DNA of 15,367 bases from Candidatus Altimarinota bacterium. Lineage in GTDB: Bacteria > Patescibacteriota > Gracilibacteria > UBA4473. Shown here piece by piece: positions 6,051 through 13,172 of this stretch. The translations under genes and the position numbers were made by a program. The notes under the pieces are model-generated. The model did not search any database, was not told where the DNA came from, and was given only the letters and a program-made list of their open reading frames with translations. The stretch is taken from positions 1-15,367 of the forward strand of contig JAHDBZ010000025.1 in the NCBI GenBank assembly GCA_020630245.1, written 5' to 3'. Position 1 is the stretch's first letter. The number at the start of each line of letters is the position of its first letter.

Positions 6051-6404
6051 CTACAGCGCATCTAGGAGTTTTCTCATATGCTCAGCTGTAGCCATAGCGG
6101 GAGGCTGATATGTAACCTCGACATTCGTCCCGAACTCCTCAGGACGCTTCTTTTGCAGGTATTTCCAGGCTAGGTTCGCATCAGTCTCCAAGGCCTTACA
6201 AACCGTCATCCGTGCCTGGAGAACGGACGCAAGCTGCCAACGCTCTATTTTCACTGAAAACTCCGGATTATTTCGTACGTATTCATAGAAGGTCGATTCC
6301 GGAATTTTCGCGTAGCGACAAGCCTCGCGCTTGTTACAACCAAGGTTGACAGCATACTCCAGTTTCTGGAGATGCGATTCGTTGATTTTTCGAGGCCTGC
6401 TCAT
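6051..6404 (-). CDS. Small HTH protein resembling phage terminase small subunits
   Basis: This is a 117-residue DNA-binding protein. Residues about 18-50 (LGCNKREACRYAKIPESTFYEYVRNNPEF) fit a helix-turn-helix of the kind used by homeodomain-like terminase small subunits. It is followed by a long helix and the segment AWKYLQKKRPEEFG (79-92), which closely resembles the xxFWLKxRxPEEW stretch found after the HTH in many such phage proteins. No terminase large subunit is nearby, so a packaging role cannot be assumed. It could also be a regulator or a recombination directionality factor. A consensus TATAAT ends 6 nt before the ATG, so it has its own promoter. It is 47 bp downstream of res. Confidence 0.75.
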   Translation of the reverse strand: MSRPRKINESHLQKLEYAVNLGCNKREACRYAKIPESTFYEYVRNNPEFSVKIERWQLASVLQARMTVCKALETDANLAWKYLQKKRPEEFGTNVEVTYQPPAMATAEHMRKLLDAL

Positions 6405-6410
6405 AGGTTA

Positions 6411-6416
6411 ATTATA
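6411..6416 (-). promoter_or_regulatory. -10 box of the HTH gene (consensus TATAAT), leaderless
   Basis: TATAAT on the minus strand is followed by TAACCT and then the ATG at 6404, placing the predicted transcription start at the start codon. No convincing -35 hexamer is seen. Confidence 0.6.
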
Positions 6417-6451
6417 CCTTTTCTGGGTGGCAGATCCTTGCCGGGTTTGTT

Positions 6452-9049
6452 TTACAGTTCTTTGTAGGCATTAAGAAAATCAGCCAGAGTATAGGCTCCA
6501 GATAGTGGTTTATCTTTGAAGACCATGAAATACTTGTAGCCATCTCCAGCTTTATTCGCCCAAACTTTTCCCAGCTTGATTTTGCGTTCAGAGTCTTCAT
6601 TCGCTAGGTGGTCGCCTTTTGTTTCTATAATTACCAAGTTGCCTTTTTTTGTTCTTGCAATGAAGTCGGGATAGTGGTTTACAAACCCACCGTTGATGGA
6701 AAACCCTTTCCGTTCATCGTTTCGATGCCAGAATTCAGTGTTATCTAGATTAGCCACTTGGTTAATCGCTTCCCACTCAAATTTATTAATGTCGTCTTCT
6801 TCCTCATACAAAGATTTTCCAATTGCATTTATGGTAGAGGCCGGACTAATCTTTTTACGAAATTTAAATGAAGGCTTCAGCGATACCTTGTCGGTATCGA
6901 GCCATTGATAAAAGGTTTTTTCGGCGTGAACTTCGGAGAGCCGAATAATGTGAGCTCGAATTTTGGCTCCGTAGTTGAATGGGTTTTGTTTTAAATCTGC
7001 AATTTGGTCACTGTTGAAGTCTTCAATGACTCGTTCAATATATCGTAATAGGTCGCGGTCATTGACACCATTAATTTTTCTAATCTCGTTAAAGATAAGA
7101 CTGGCAAGGTTTTTTAGCTGTTGTTCTTCGGATAAACCTTCAATGTGTTGGAGAATGTAATTTTTTACTTCTCGCGTTTCCATTTTGTAGGTTGGCGTGT
7201 CCTTGTTTTGTTCGACATCAACACGGTACATTTCCGAGCTAACGGTATCAAAAGCTATGCTCGTGTTTTGTTGTTTAATTTCAAAATCACCCACAAGGTC
7301 ATTTTTCTCCAACAGTATTTCAACACTTTCATCAATGAGGCTTGGTGGTTTTTCTATGAAAAACTGAGGGATACATATAGCTTCAGCGGTATCTTTGAAG
7401 GTTGGCTTTATGCCATAGCTCTTGACCTTATTCCACAAATCAACAGGTGGTCTGTCATCATTAGCCCTGGCTTGTGCCTCCGCTTCAAATTCAGTGTTCT
7501 CGGCTATTGCTTGTTTTTCAATCGCTTGTAATGGAGTGTTTTCTGAAAAGTCGGATGGGCCGATTTTTATTTTGCTTTCATCAAAATCTAAATCATCGAC
7601 GTCTTCTTCGCTTGGCGAAACTGAAGTAAGGCCGAGTTGTTGGCTTACTACATCTACCTGTTCTTCTGGCTCAATATCACTCGCGATACGATAGTCTTTT
7701 TTACTAAATCCAGACTTATTAAGTCCTTTCACAATATTGCTCAAGGTGTCTCCAAAACTGGCAGAGGCGGTAAATACATACGATAGATTTAAGAGTGGTT
7801 CTTGGTGTTGTTTTACGTGTGGTTGTCGCAAAATACGTCCAAGGATTTGCTCAACGTCTACGGCTGACGAACGATTAGCCAGTGTCGCTAGTATGTAAGC
7901 AAATGGGCAATCCCAACCCTCTTTGAGGGCGTTGATGGTGATTATGTACCGAATCGGGCAATCTTTACTTTGTAGGTCCTGTCCTTTGATTTCGTTAATC
8001 TGAGCTGTTTTTATGGCGATTTCCTCTTCTTTGATGCCTGCCTTTACGAGTTTTCGCTTAATCTTTTCAAAGGTCTCTGCATCTTTTTCGTTCTTGGTTT
8101 GTGCTTGAAACAGTACAATGGGGCGAATGTACTTTCCACCATTTTTTTCTTCAGCAATCGCCTTGGCTTCTAAGCTGTGGCGTAGCTGGATACTGCTGTT
8201 GATAACATCGGTTTTGTCGTGATGGTTGTAGACTATCACGGGCAGTTTAACCATGTGCTCTTTCTTTAACTCCCAAGCGTCTGTGTAACTAATAATATTT
8301 GAGTTATTCCGTGGTGTAGCGGTTAGGTCGAGAATGAAAGACGGGTTTAAGTTTTGGAGCATGTCCACACTCAAATCACTTTCGGCATTGTGGCTTTCAT
8401 CCACAATCACAACTGGATTAAGCTGGTTAATCACTTGAATTAACGCGGTCTCATCTGTTTCATCGACCAGCTTTGCGTGGTCGGTGTAGGTTTTGGAAAA
8501 TTCAGCGAGGTTGCTGTTTTCCTGATACACCTTACGGTTGTCTTTGTTTCGAGTTTTTTTGAAACTGCTAAAACTTCCTACGATGATGGTAAGCTGTTCT
8601 TTTACCGTCGTAGGAGAAAAGTTCGTTCCCATAAGAACTTGGTCTTTGGTATACACCTCTACTCGTCCACCAAAGTGAGTATCGATTTTTTGACGATACG
8701 GGTGATGGGTGTTGCGGAGGTTTTCAACGGTTTGGTCGAGAATCGTAGTAGAGGGAACCATCCACAGTACCACTTTTGGTTTTCCAAGAGGCATGTGGTC
8801 AAAAATTGGCTGAATAGCATTACAGGCAATAAAAGTCTTTCCACCAGCGGTTGGTACTTTTAGGCAAACATGCGGAACATCTTTGATATTCTCGGTGTAT
8901 TTTTCCACTTCTAATGGATTTAATGGCGTGCGTGGGTGATTGGTCCAGAATGTTTTAAACGCTTCGCTCGGAGAGCCTGAGGTGGCATAGAAGCTCAAGT
9001 AGGTTCTTAAGTCGTTGATGTTTTGTTTTTGATACGGTTTGAGTTCCAT
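6452..9049 (-). CDS. res: Type III restriction enzyme, Res subunit (helicase-nuclease)
   Basis: Res forms a complex with Mod, uses ATP to sense unmodified sites and cleaves DNA nearby. The 865-residue protein has all superfamily 2 helicase motifs: PTAGGKT at 66-72 (motif I), MVPSTTILDQT (Ia), DESHN at 217-221 (II), LTATP at 242-246 (III), VLFQAQ at 312-317 (IV), INALKEGWDCP (V) and EQILGRILRQP at 400-410 (VI). The C-terminal PD-(D/E)XK nuclease shows PD at 794-795 and ETK at 809-811, so both activities look intact. An acidic stretch, SEEDVDDLDFDES, lies near 480. The ATG overlaps the mod stop codon (TAATG), indicating translational coupling and no separate promoter. It is somewhat shorter than many Res proteins but lacks no motif. 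Confidence 0.95.
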   Translation of the reverse strand: MELKPYQKQNINDLRTYLSFYATSGSPSEAFKTFWTNHPRTPLNPLEVEKYTENIKDVPHVCLKVPTAGGKTFIACNAIQPIFDHMPLGKPKVVLWMVPSTTILDQTVENLRNTHHPYRQKIDTHFGGRVEVYTKDQVLMGTNFSPTTVKEQLTIIVGSFSSFKKTRNKDNRKVYQENSNLAEFSKTYTDHAKLVDETDETALIQVINQLNPVVIVDESHNAESDLSVDMLQNLNPSFILDLTATPRNNSNIISYTDAWELKKEHMVKLPVIVYNHHDKTDVINSSIQLRHSLEAKAIAEEKNGGKYIRPIVLFQAQTKNEKDAETFEKIKRKLVKAGIKEEEIAIKTAQINEIKGQDLQSKDCPIRYIITINALKEGWDCPFAYILATLANRSSAVDVEQILGRILRQPHVKQHQEPLLNLSYVFTASASFGDTLSNIVKGLNKSGFSKKDYRIASDIEPEEQVDVVSQQLGLTSVSPSEEDVDDLDFDESKIKIGPSDFSENTPLQAIEKQAIAENTEFEAEAQARANDDRPPVDLWNKVKSYGIKPTFKDTAEAICIPQFFIEKPPSLIDESVEILLEKNDLVGDFEIKQQNTSIAFDTVSSEMYRVDVEQNKDTPTYKMETREVKNYILQHIEGLSEEQQLKNLASLIFNEIRKINGVNDRDLLRYIERVIEDFNSDQIADLKQNPFNYGAKIRAHIIRLSEVHAEKTFYQWLDTDKVSLKPSFKFRKKISPASTINAIGKSLYEEEDDINKFEWEAINQVANLDNTEFWHRNDERKGFSINGGFVNHYPDFIARTKKGNLVIIETKGDHLANEDSERKIKLGKVWANKAGDGYKYFMVFKDKPLSGAYTLADFLNAYKEL

Positions 9050-10812
9050 TAGATACGAGTTATGTCACGAGGTATTTTTTTGAAGGTGATATTATGCTTT
9101 GTCATATAGCTTTCCGAAAGCGTGCATCGGTCAGCATAAATAATGTAGCCTTCGGCTTTCTGTGGCAGAGAAGCAATAAAATCCAAATCGAGCGTTGTGA
9201 CTTTGTCACGCTCGTAGTAGAAGTAATAGTCAGTGTCATTATTGGTACCTAGTAAGTACGGGTTGTTTGTCGTGTTTTCTGGCATTACAATTTGCGTCTC
9301 GGTATACCAGATATATTCACGGATTTTAGCCACGCCAATATCTTCGTTTAGTTGGTCTGCACTTAGGAAAAGGGGCGCGCCCAATTCGTAAAAATCAAAA
9401 GCTCCACCAGTCCCTTCTACCGCGTTTTTATCTTCCCCGTATCCGTTGATAACACGCTTGTTTCGTTCGGCGGTAATAGTGTCGGCATAGTCACCCAGTT
9501 CTACCAGTATAAATTTTCGGCTTCCTCCGTCTTGTTTATTGAGATTGAGTACAGCGTGGGCAGTAGTTCCAGAGCCGGCAAAGGAGTCGAGAACAATGTC
9601 ATTTGATGAACTTATTCCTCTTAAGACTTCTGTTACTAGTTCTAATGGCTTTGGGTAGCTAAAAATCTTAGTTCCAAAAATCTCATTAACCACAGTGGTA
9701 CCTTTAACTGTATAAAATTCCCTATCGCCCCAAATTGTTGGTATTTGTCCACCAACAGTTTCGTTTTCACCTAGTATTAAAGTTGGGTGAGGTTCTTCAT
9801 TCCCAATTACTTGTAAAGACTTAGACTCAATCTTGTTAATTACTCCAATTGGCAAATACTGAATGCTGTATTTGTTAAGACTTTTTTTGGATTTGTTTAG
9901 ACTGATTTTTATATATCCTTTTTCCCAATCACGATTTAGTCTCTCTGGTATAAGCCTCCAAACACAATCCTTGCCCTTGGAAGTTATGGGCCAAATGGCA
10001 ACAGTACCTTCTGGGGCTTCTTTAAAGTCGTACTCAAAATCTTTTGCGTCTTTAGTATAGAGGCCTGAGCGGATTCTCTCTTGAAGAGATTTTCCACAGC
10101 TAACGAAGGCGCCAGTTTTTTCATTAACATAAATGGGGTAGGCTTGATTCGGTCGTTGTTCTTTTGTGAAGGTTGCAAGAGTTAATCCTTCAAAGGGAGA
10201 ACGCGATTTACCACCGGAGAATTGAAGAGCATTAGGAGTGAAACTGTAAGGAACTACAAAAACCAAATACTCATGTTGGTAATTAAACCCTCCTGAGGGC
10301 TTACCACCTGAAGCTTGTGTTGTAACTGTTACAATTTGCCTGTCTCCAAAAATTTCTTGGCACAGCAAAATTAAATGATGCAATTCGTGATGACTTAAGC
10401 TAATAACCATTGCTCCATCTTTGCGAAGCAACTTGTTGAGTAGCTTAAGCCGTGGGTACATCATGCAGAGCCATTTGTCATGTCGGCTCAGGTCTTCGCC
10501 CTCTTTACCTACGACTTCACCGAGCCATTTTTTAATCTTTGGGTCATTAACGTTATCGTTGTATACCCAGCCTTCGTTTCCAGTGTTGTAGGGAGGGTCT
10601 ATGTAGATGCATTTCACCTTGCCTTCATATTTCGGTAGGAGGCTCTTGAGAGCCTCTAGGTTGTCACCCTTTATTATCATATTCCCGGTACCAGTCTTCT
10701 TATTAGATTGAGTCCCATTATCAAAACCGTACTGGTGGTCGAGCACGCGGAAAGGCACATCAAGATGATGATTTACGACTTTGTCTTTTCCGATCCAGTT
10801 GAGTGTGGGCAT
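9049..10812 (-). CDS. mod: Type III restriction-modification DNA methyltransferase, Mod subunit
   Basis: Mod recognises the target sequence and methylates adenine N6 on one strand, protecting host DNA and directing Res. The 587-residue protein starts MPTLNWIGKDKVVNHH, a typical Mod beginning. The catalytic motif DPPYNTGNEGWVYND is at 72-86 and the SAM motif DSFAGSGTT at 409-417; this catalytic-first order is that of beta-class methyltransferases. The variable target-recognition region lies between them (about 160-380). A longer frame opens at 10998, but it runs antisense through the divergent nuclease gene. I chose the ATG at 10812 because the conserved family start is there and a TAGGAT -10 box ends 7 nt before it. 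The recognition sequence cannot be read from the protein. Confidence 0.95.
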   Translation of the reverse strand: MPTLNWIGKDKVVNHHLDVPFRVLDHQYGFDNGTQSNKKTGTGNMIIKGDNLEALKSLLPKYEGKVKCIYIDPPYNTGNEGWVYNDNVNDPKIKKWLGEVVGKEGEDLSRHDKWLCMMYPRLKLLNKLLRKDGAMVISLSHHELHHLILLCQEIFGDRQIVTVTTQASGGKPSGGFNYQHEYLVFVVPYSFTPNALQFSGGKSRSPFEGLTLATFTKEQRPNQAYPIYVNEKTGAFVSCGKSLQERIRSGLYTKDAKDFEYDFKEAPEGTVAIWPITSKGKDCVWRLIPERLNRDWEKGYIKISLNKSKKSLNKYSIQYLPIGVINKIESKSLQVIGNEEPHPTLILGENETVGGQIPTIWGDREFYTVKGTTVVNEIFGTKIFSYPKPLELVTEVLRGISSSNDIVLDSFAGSGTTAHAVLNLNKQDGGSRKFILVELGDYADTITAERNKRVINGYGEDKNAVEGTGGAFDFYELGAPLFLSADQLNEDIGVAKIREYIWYTETQIVMPENTTNNPYLLGTNNDTDYYFYYERDKVTTLDLDFIASLPQKAEGYIIYADRCTLSESYMTKHNITFKKIPRDITRI

Positions 10813-10819
10813 CGGACAA

Positions 10820-10825
10820 ATCCTA
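10820..10825 (-). promoter_or_regulatory. -10 box of the mod-res operon (TAGGAT)
   Basis: TAGGAT on the minus strand ends 7 nt before the mod ATG, predicting a 1-nt leader. It lies in the 45-bp gap between mod and the divergent nuclease gene, so the two promoters must overlap or face each other closely. Confidence 0.45.
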
Positions 10826-10857
10826 CCCATTTCCGTCAACTTCGCTACTCTACATAC

Positions 10858-12348
10858 GTGCAAAACCTGATCTCCAAATCCGACTTCCTCAAATTCCTCC
10901 AGTGCCCGAAGTACTTTTGGCTGTGGAAACATAAGCCGAGCGTGTTTACCGATATCACGATCGATGATTTTCAGCAGCAGATCATCGACCAGGGGCATGA
11001 GGTTGAAGCCTGGGCTAGGCGTTGCTTCCCTGGAGGGGTGTTAGTCGAAAGTAAACGAGAACAGGCGGTGATCGATACACAGGCGTTTCTAGAGGCTGGA
11101 GAGAAGATAATCTTCCAGGCGACTTTCCAGACCAATGGTGGCTACGCCATGATCGATGTCCTGCATTGGGAAGATAATTTAGGCGGTTGGGTGATCAGCG
11201 AGGTGAAGGGTACGACCTCCAAAGACGTGAAGAAATCAGAGCATGTCGATGATGCGGCTTTTCAGCGTTGGGTGATGCAGCAAGCGGGCTACGAAGTAAA
11301 ACAAGTGAATCTACTAGAGCTGGATAAAGAATTCCGCAAAGACGGAGACATCAACCCGCAACTCCTCATCAAATTCACCGACATCACAGCCGAGATTGAC
11401 GCACGTCAGTCTGACCTGGAGATCCAGATCCAGTCAGCCAAGGATCTACTGGCCAAAACTGAGGAACCTCGAGTCTGTGAGTGTGTCTACAAATCTCGCA
11501 GTAACCAGTGTCCGTGTTTTAGTTATTGTCATCCAGAAGTGCCTGACTATTCCGTGCATGACATTTGCCGGATTGGACTCAGTAAAAAGAAGCTACGCGA
11601 GATGGTTGATAACGATTGGCTGGAGATCACCGATATCCCACTGGAGTTTAAACTGTCGCCTAATCAGACTAATCACGTTCACACCACTATCACCGGCGAT
11701 CCGATCATCCGTTCAGGTAAGATCCAACAAGCACTAGAAACGATCGAATACCCGATTTATTTCCTCGACTATGAGACCTGGCCAACGGCGGTGCCGGCGT
11801 TTGAAGGCTGCTATCCGTTCCAGCAAGTCCCGTTCCAGTATTCACTGCATGTCCTGCGAGAACCAGGCGGCGAGCTAGAACACACAGAGTTCCTCCATAC
11901 CGAAAACAGCAGTCCGATGCCTCATCTCGTAAAGCAACTCCGCGCTGAAATCGGTGACACCGGTTCGGTTATAGTCTGGAATAAGAAATTTGAAGGAAAG
12001 TGTCATGAAGACCTCGCTGAAGCTTTCCCTGAAATGGCTGAATTCCTGCATGGCCTCAATAACCGCTTTTTTGACCTCATGGAGATCTTTAGCAAGCAGT
12101 ACTACGTTCATCCAGACTTCCGTGGCAGCAGCTCGATCAAGTACGCCCTCCCGGTAATCTGCCCAGAGCTCAGCTACGCAGATCTGAATGTCCAAAACGG
12201 TGGCGCTGCCTGCAAGACCTGGAAGCAGATGATATTTGATACTGAGGACACTACCAAAGCCGCTCAAATGGCCGATGACCTCAGAGCGTATTGTAAGCTG
12301 GATACCCTGGCGATGGTGCGGATCTGGGAGGCACTTTTGCAAATATAA
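10858..12348 (+). CDS. DUF2779 dual nuclease: Cas4-like PD-(D/E)XK domain plus DEDDy exonuclease domain
   Basis: From the GTG at 10858 the protein has 496 residues. The N-terminal part looks like a Cas4/AddB-type iron-sulfur nuclease: Cys16 in LQCPKYFWL, Asp100 in MIDVLH, Glu115-Val-Lys117 in SEVKG, QRWVMQQAGY at 136-145, and a Cys cluster at 207, 209, 218, 220 and 224. The C-terminal DUF2779 part reads as a DEDDy 3'-5' exonuclease: Asp304/Glu306 in LDYETW, Glu379 in WNKKFEG, Asp406 in FFDLM, and Tyr478-x3-Asp482 in YCKLD. The frame is open from 10708, but that extension is antisense to the conserved start of mod. The GTG start is chosen by position alone; only a weak TACTCT precedes it. It is divergent from mod with a 45-bp gap. 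By eye it is richer in GC than res. A defence or repair role is inferred. Confidence 0.85.
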   Translation: MQNLISKSDFLKFLQCPKYFWLWKHKPSVFTDITIDDFQQQIIDQGHEVEAWARRCFPGGVLVESKREQAVIDTQAFLEAGEKIIFQATFQTNGGYAMIDVLHWEDNLGGWVISEVKGTTSKDVKKSEHVDDAAFQRWVMQQAGYEVKQVNLLELDKEFRKDGDINPQLLIKFTDITAEIDARQSDLEIQIQSAKDLLAKTEEPRVCECVYKSRSNQCPCFSYCHPEVPDYSVHDICRIGLSKKKLREMVDNDWLEITDIPLEFKLSPNQTNHVHTTITGDPIIRSGKIQQALETIEYPIYFLDYETWPTAVPAFEGCYPFQQVPFQYSLHVLREPGGELEHTEFLHTENSSPMPHLVKQLRAEIGDTGSVIVWNKKFEGKCHEDLAEAFPEMAEFLHGLNNRFFDLMEIFSKQYYVHPDFRGSSSIKYALPVICPELSYADLNVQNGGAACKTWKQMIFDTEDTTKAAQMADDLRAYCKLDTLAMVRIWEALLQI

Positions 12349-12686
12349 TGGTCAACTTCGGTCAACTTATGAACATCAAAGACTCGGAATATTGCACCAG
12401 TTGATCCGACTTATTGTCCGATTTTGTCCAACTTATATTCATCAACTTCTACCAATTTAAGTCTAAATTATTCAAGTTTTTTCAACTTACGTTGCTCAAT
12501 TTTTCTCAAGTTATTTGGAATCAATTAGTTTATAGGCTAACCTAAAAAAGCTATTTCAGAATCCTCTATTTTCTTCTCCCCAGATAACCGGGGTGTGGTC
12601 CTGGGCTCAATTTCACCAGAACCACAGAAACTAGGATTAAGCCAGTAATAGACTATAAAAACGATTGATTTTTTATCTCTAATTAT
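12349..12686. other. Non-coding right end of the island with CAACTT boxes
   Basis: This 338-bp gap has no convincing gene. It holds exact CAACTT boxes at 12353, 12363, 12429, 12443 and 12483, the variant CAAGTT at 12473 and 12507, and GACTTATT at 12408. These are followed by the end module (12578-12604) and CTAGGATTAAG (12631-12641). The layout suits integrase arm-type or accessory-factor binding sites next to attR. Confidence 0.5.
12578..12604. repeat. Right copy of the end module CCCC-N8-GGGGTGTGGTCCTGG
   Basis: It has the same structure as 3902-3928: a CCCC/GGGG hairpin with an unrelated 8-nt loop and a tail that differs by one base. It ends 82 bp before attR. Confidence 0.55.
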
Positions 12687-12732
12687 ATGGTAAGGGTGGG
12701 GTCCCGAGTTCAATTCTCGGAGGTGGCTCCAT
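12687..12732 (+). repeat. attR: 46-bp copy of the tRNA-Thr 3' end
   Basis: This is an exact copy of 3809-3854, including the 3' half of the anticodon stem-loop, T arm, acceptor strand and CCA. The 5' half of the tRNA is absent, so it is a tRNA remnant and not a functional gene. A run of six T residues (12732-12737) follows and is probably the original terminator tract of the tRNA gene. Confidence 0.93.
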
Positions 12733-12746
12733 TTTTTGTATCTTTC

Positions 12747-13064
12747 TTATTCCGCGCCTTCGACTTGATAGCTACTAACGACGCCACCGTCGACTTTGGC
12801 ATTGATTCGTCCTTCGACAAAATCTGCTGTCACAGCTTGCGGTTCTCCATTAATCTCAACGATACGAAAACGAACTCCCTCCGCTTTAGCTTTTTCCTGG
12901 GCCGTTGGAACACTCATACCGACGTAATCTTGTTTGTCATAGTTAACGACCACTGAATCTTGATCGACTGAAATTTCTACATTTTCAGCGGGTCCTGATT
13001 TTCCGCAGGCAACCATAATAACGGCAAAAGCAAATACGAAGGCGATACGAATAATTGAGTTCAT
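12747..13064 (-). CDS. Small lipoprotein with an I78-inhibitor-like domain
   Basis: This 105-residue protein has a type II signal peptide: N-terminal MNSIIR, hydrophobic residues 7-18, and lipobox VMVAC with Cys20, so it should be anchored on the outer face of the membrane. The C-terminal part (about 47-105, YVGMSVPTAQEKAKAEGVRFRIVEINGEPQAVTADFVEGRIN...) follows the pattern of small proteins related to I78 peptidase inhibitors (VTxDYRPxRLN and a following DGxVxx strand). The match to that group is by pattern only. It lies just outside attR and reads toward it. Upstream, GCGTT-TAGT-AACGC forms a perfect small hairpin in the region shared with the divergent exporter gene. Confidence 0.75.
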   Translation of the reverse strand: MNSIIRIAFVFAFAVIMVACGKSGPAENVEISVDQDSVVVNYDKQDYVGMSVPTAQEKAKAEGVRFRIVEINGEPQAVTADFVEGRINAKVDGGVVSSYQVEGAE

Positions 13065-13160
13065 AAATTTTGTGGGTTAGGTACGCGTTACTAAACGCAG
13101 GCAAATCCTAGTGTGACACATTTTTTGCATTTGACCAGCATTCTCGACTGAAAAATGGAT

Positions 13161-13166
13161 TATAAT
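13161..13166 (+). promoter_or_regulatory. -10 box of the exporter gene (consensus TATAAT), decides its start
   Basis: A perfect TATAAT ends 6 nt before the ATG at 13173, placing transcription start at that codon. An in-frame ATG at 13155 lies upstream of the box and would not be on the mRNA. Confidence 0.6.
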
Positions 13167-13172
13167 GCCATC

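Larger units (their letters stand above)
3809..12732. mobile_element. 8.9-kb integrative defence island in tRNA-Thr
   Basis: The element is bounded by the 46-bp att repeats. It carries a tyrosine recombinase directly beside attL, a second recombinase, a terminase-small-subunit-like HTH protein, a type III restriction-modification operon, and a DUF2779 dual nuclease. No replication, relaxase, conjugation, capsid or packaging ATPase gene is visible. It is therefore probably integrative only, or dependent on a helper. The perfect identity of attR, which has no 5' tRNA half and should not be under tRNA selection, suggests recent insertion. Confidence 0.9.

Noticed and set aside
10708..10857. N-terminal extension of the DUF2779 nuclease frame (50 codons)
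   Set aside because: It is antisense to the highly conserved start of mod (WIGKDKVVNHH to DNLEALK region), and its residues look unlike any nuclease N-terminus.
10813..10998. 62-codon upstream extension of mod
   Set aside because: The family begins at MPTLNWIGK; the extension is antisense to the DUF2779 coding region and lies upstream of the -10 box.
11875..12342. 155-codon minus-strand frame inside the DUF2779 gene
   Set aside because: It is a shadow of a real gene with clear exonuclease motifs on the plus strand; the antisense protein shows no recognisable family.
12353..12512. CRISPR array from the recurring CAACTT boxes
   Set aside because: The repeats are only 6-8 bp, with irregular spacing and no cas genes; the Cas4-like domain nearby belongs to a DUF2779 protein, not a CRISPR system.
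12687..12732. A second tRNA-Thr gene
   Set aside because: Only the 3' 46 nt are present; no acceptor 5' strand, D arm or 5' anticodon stem precedes it, so it is an att remnant.
13131..13136. TTGACC as the -35 box of the exporter promoter
   Set aside because: The spacer to TATAAT is 24 bp, too long for a normal sigma-70 type promoter.
13155..13172. Upstream ATG of the exporter gene
   Set aside because: The consensus TATAAT lies inside these codons, so the transcript should begin at the ATG at 13173.
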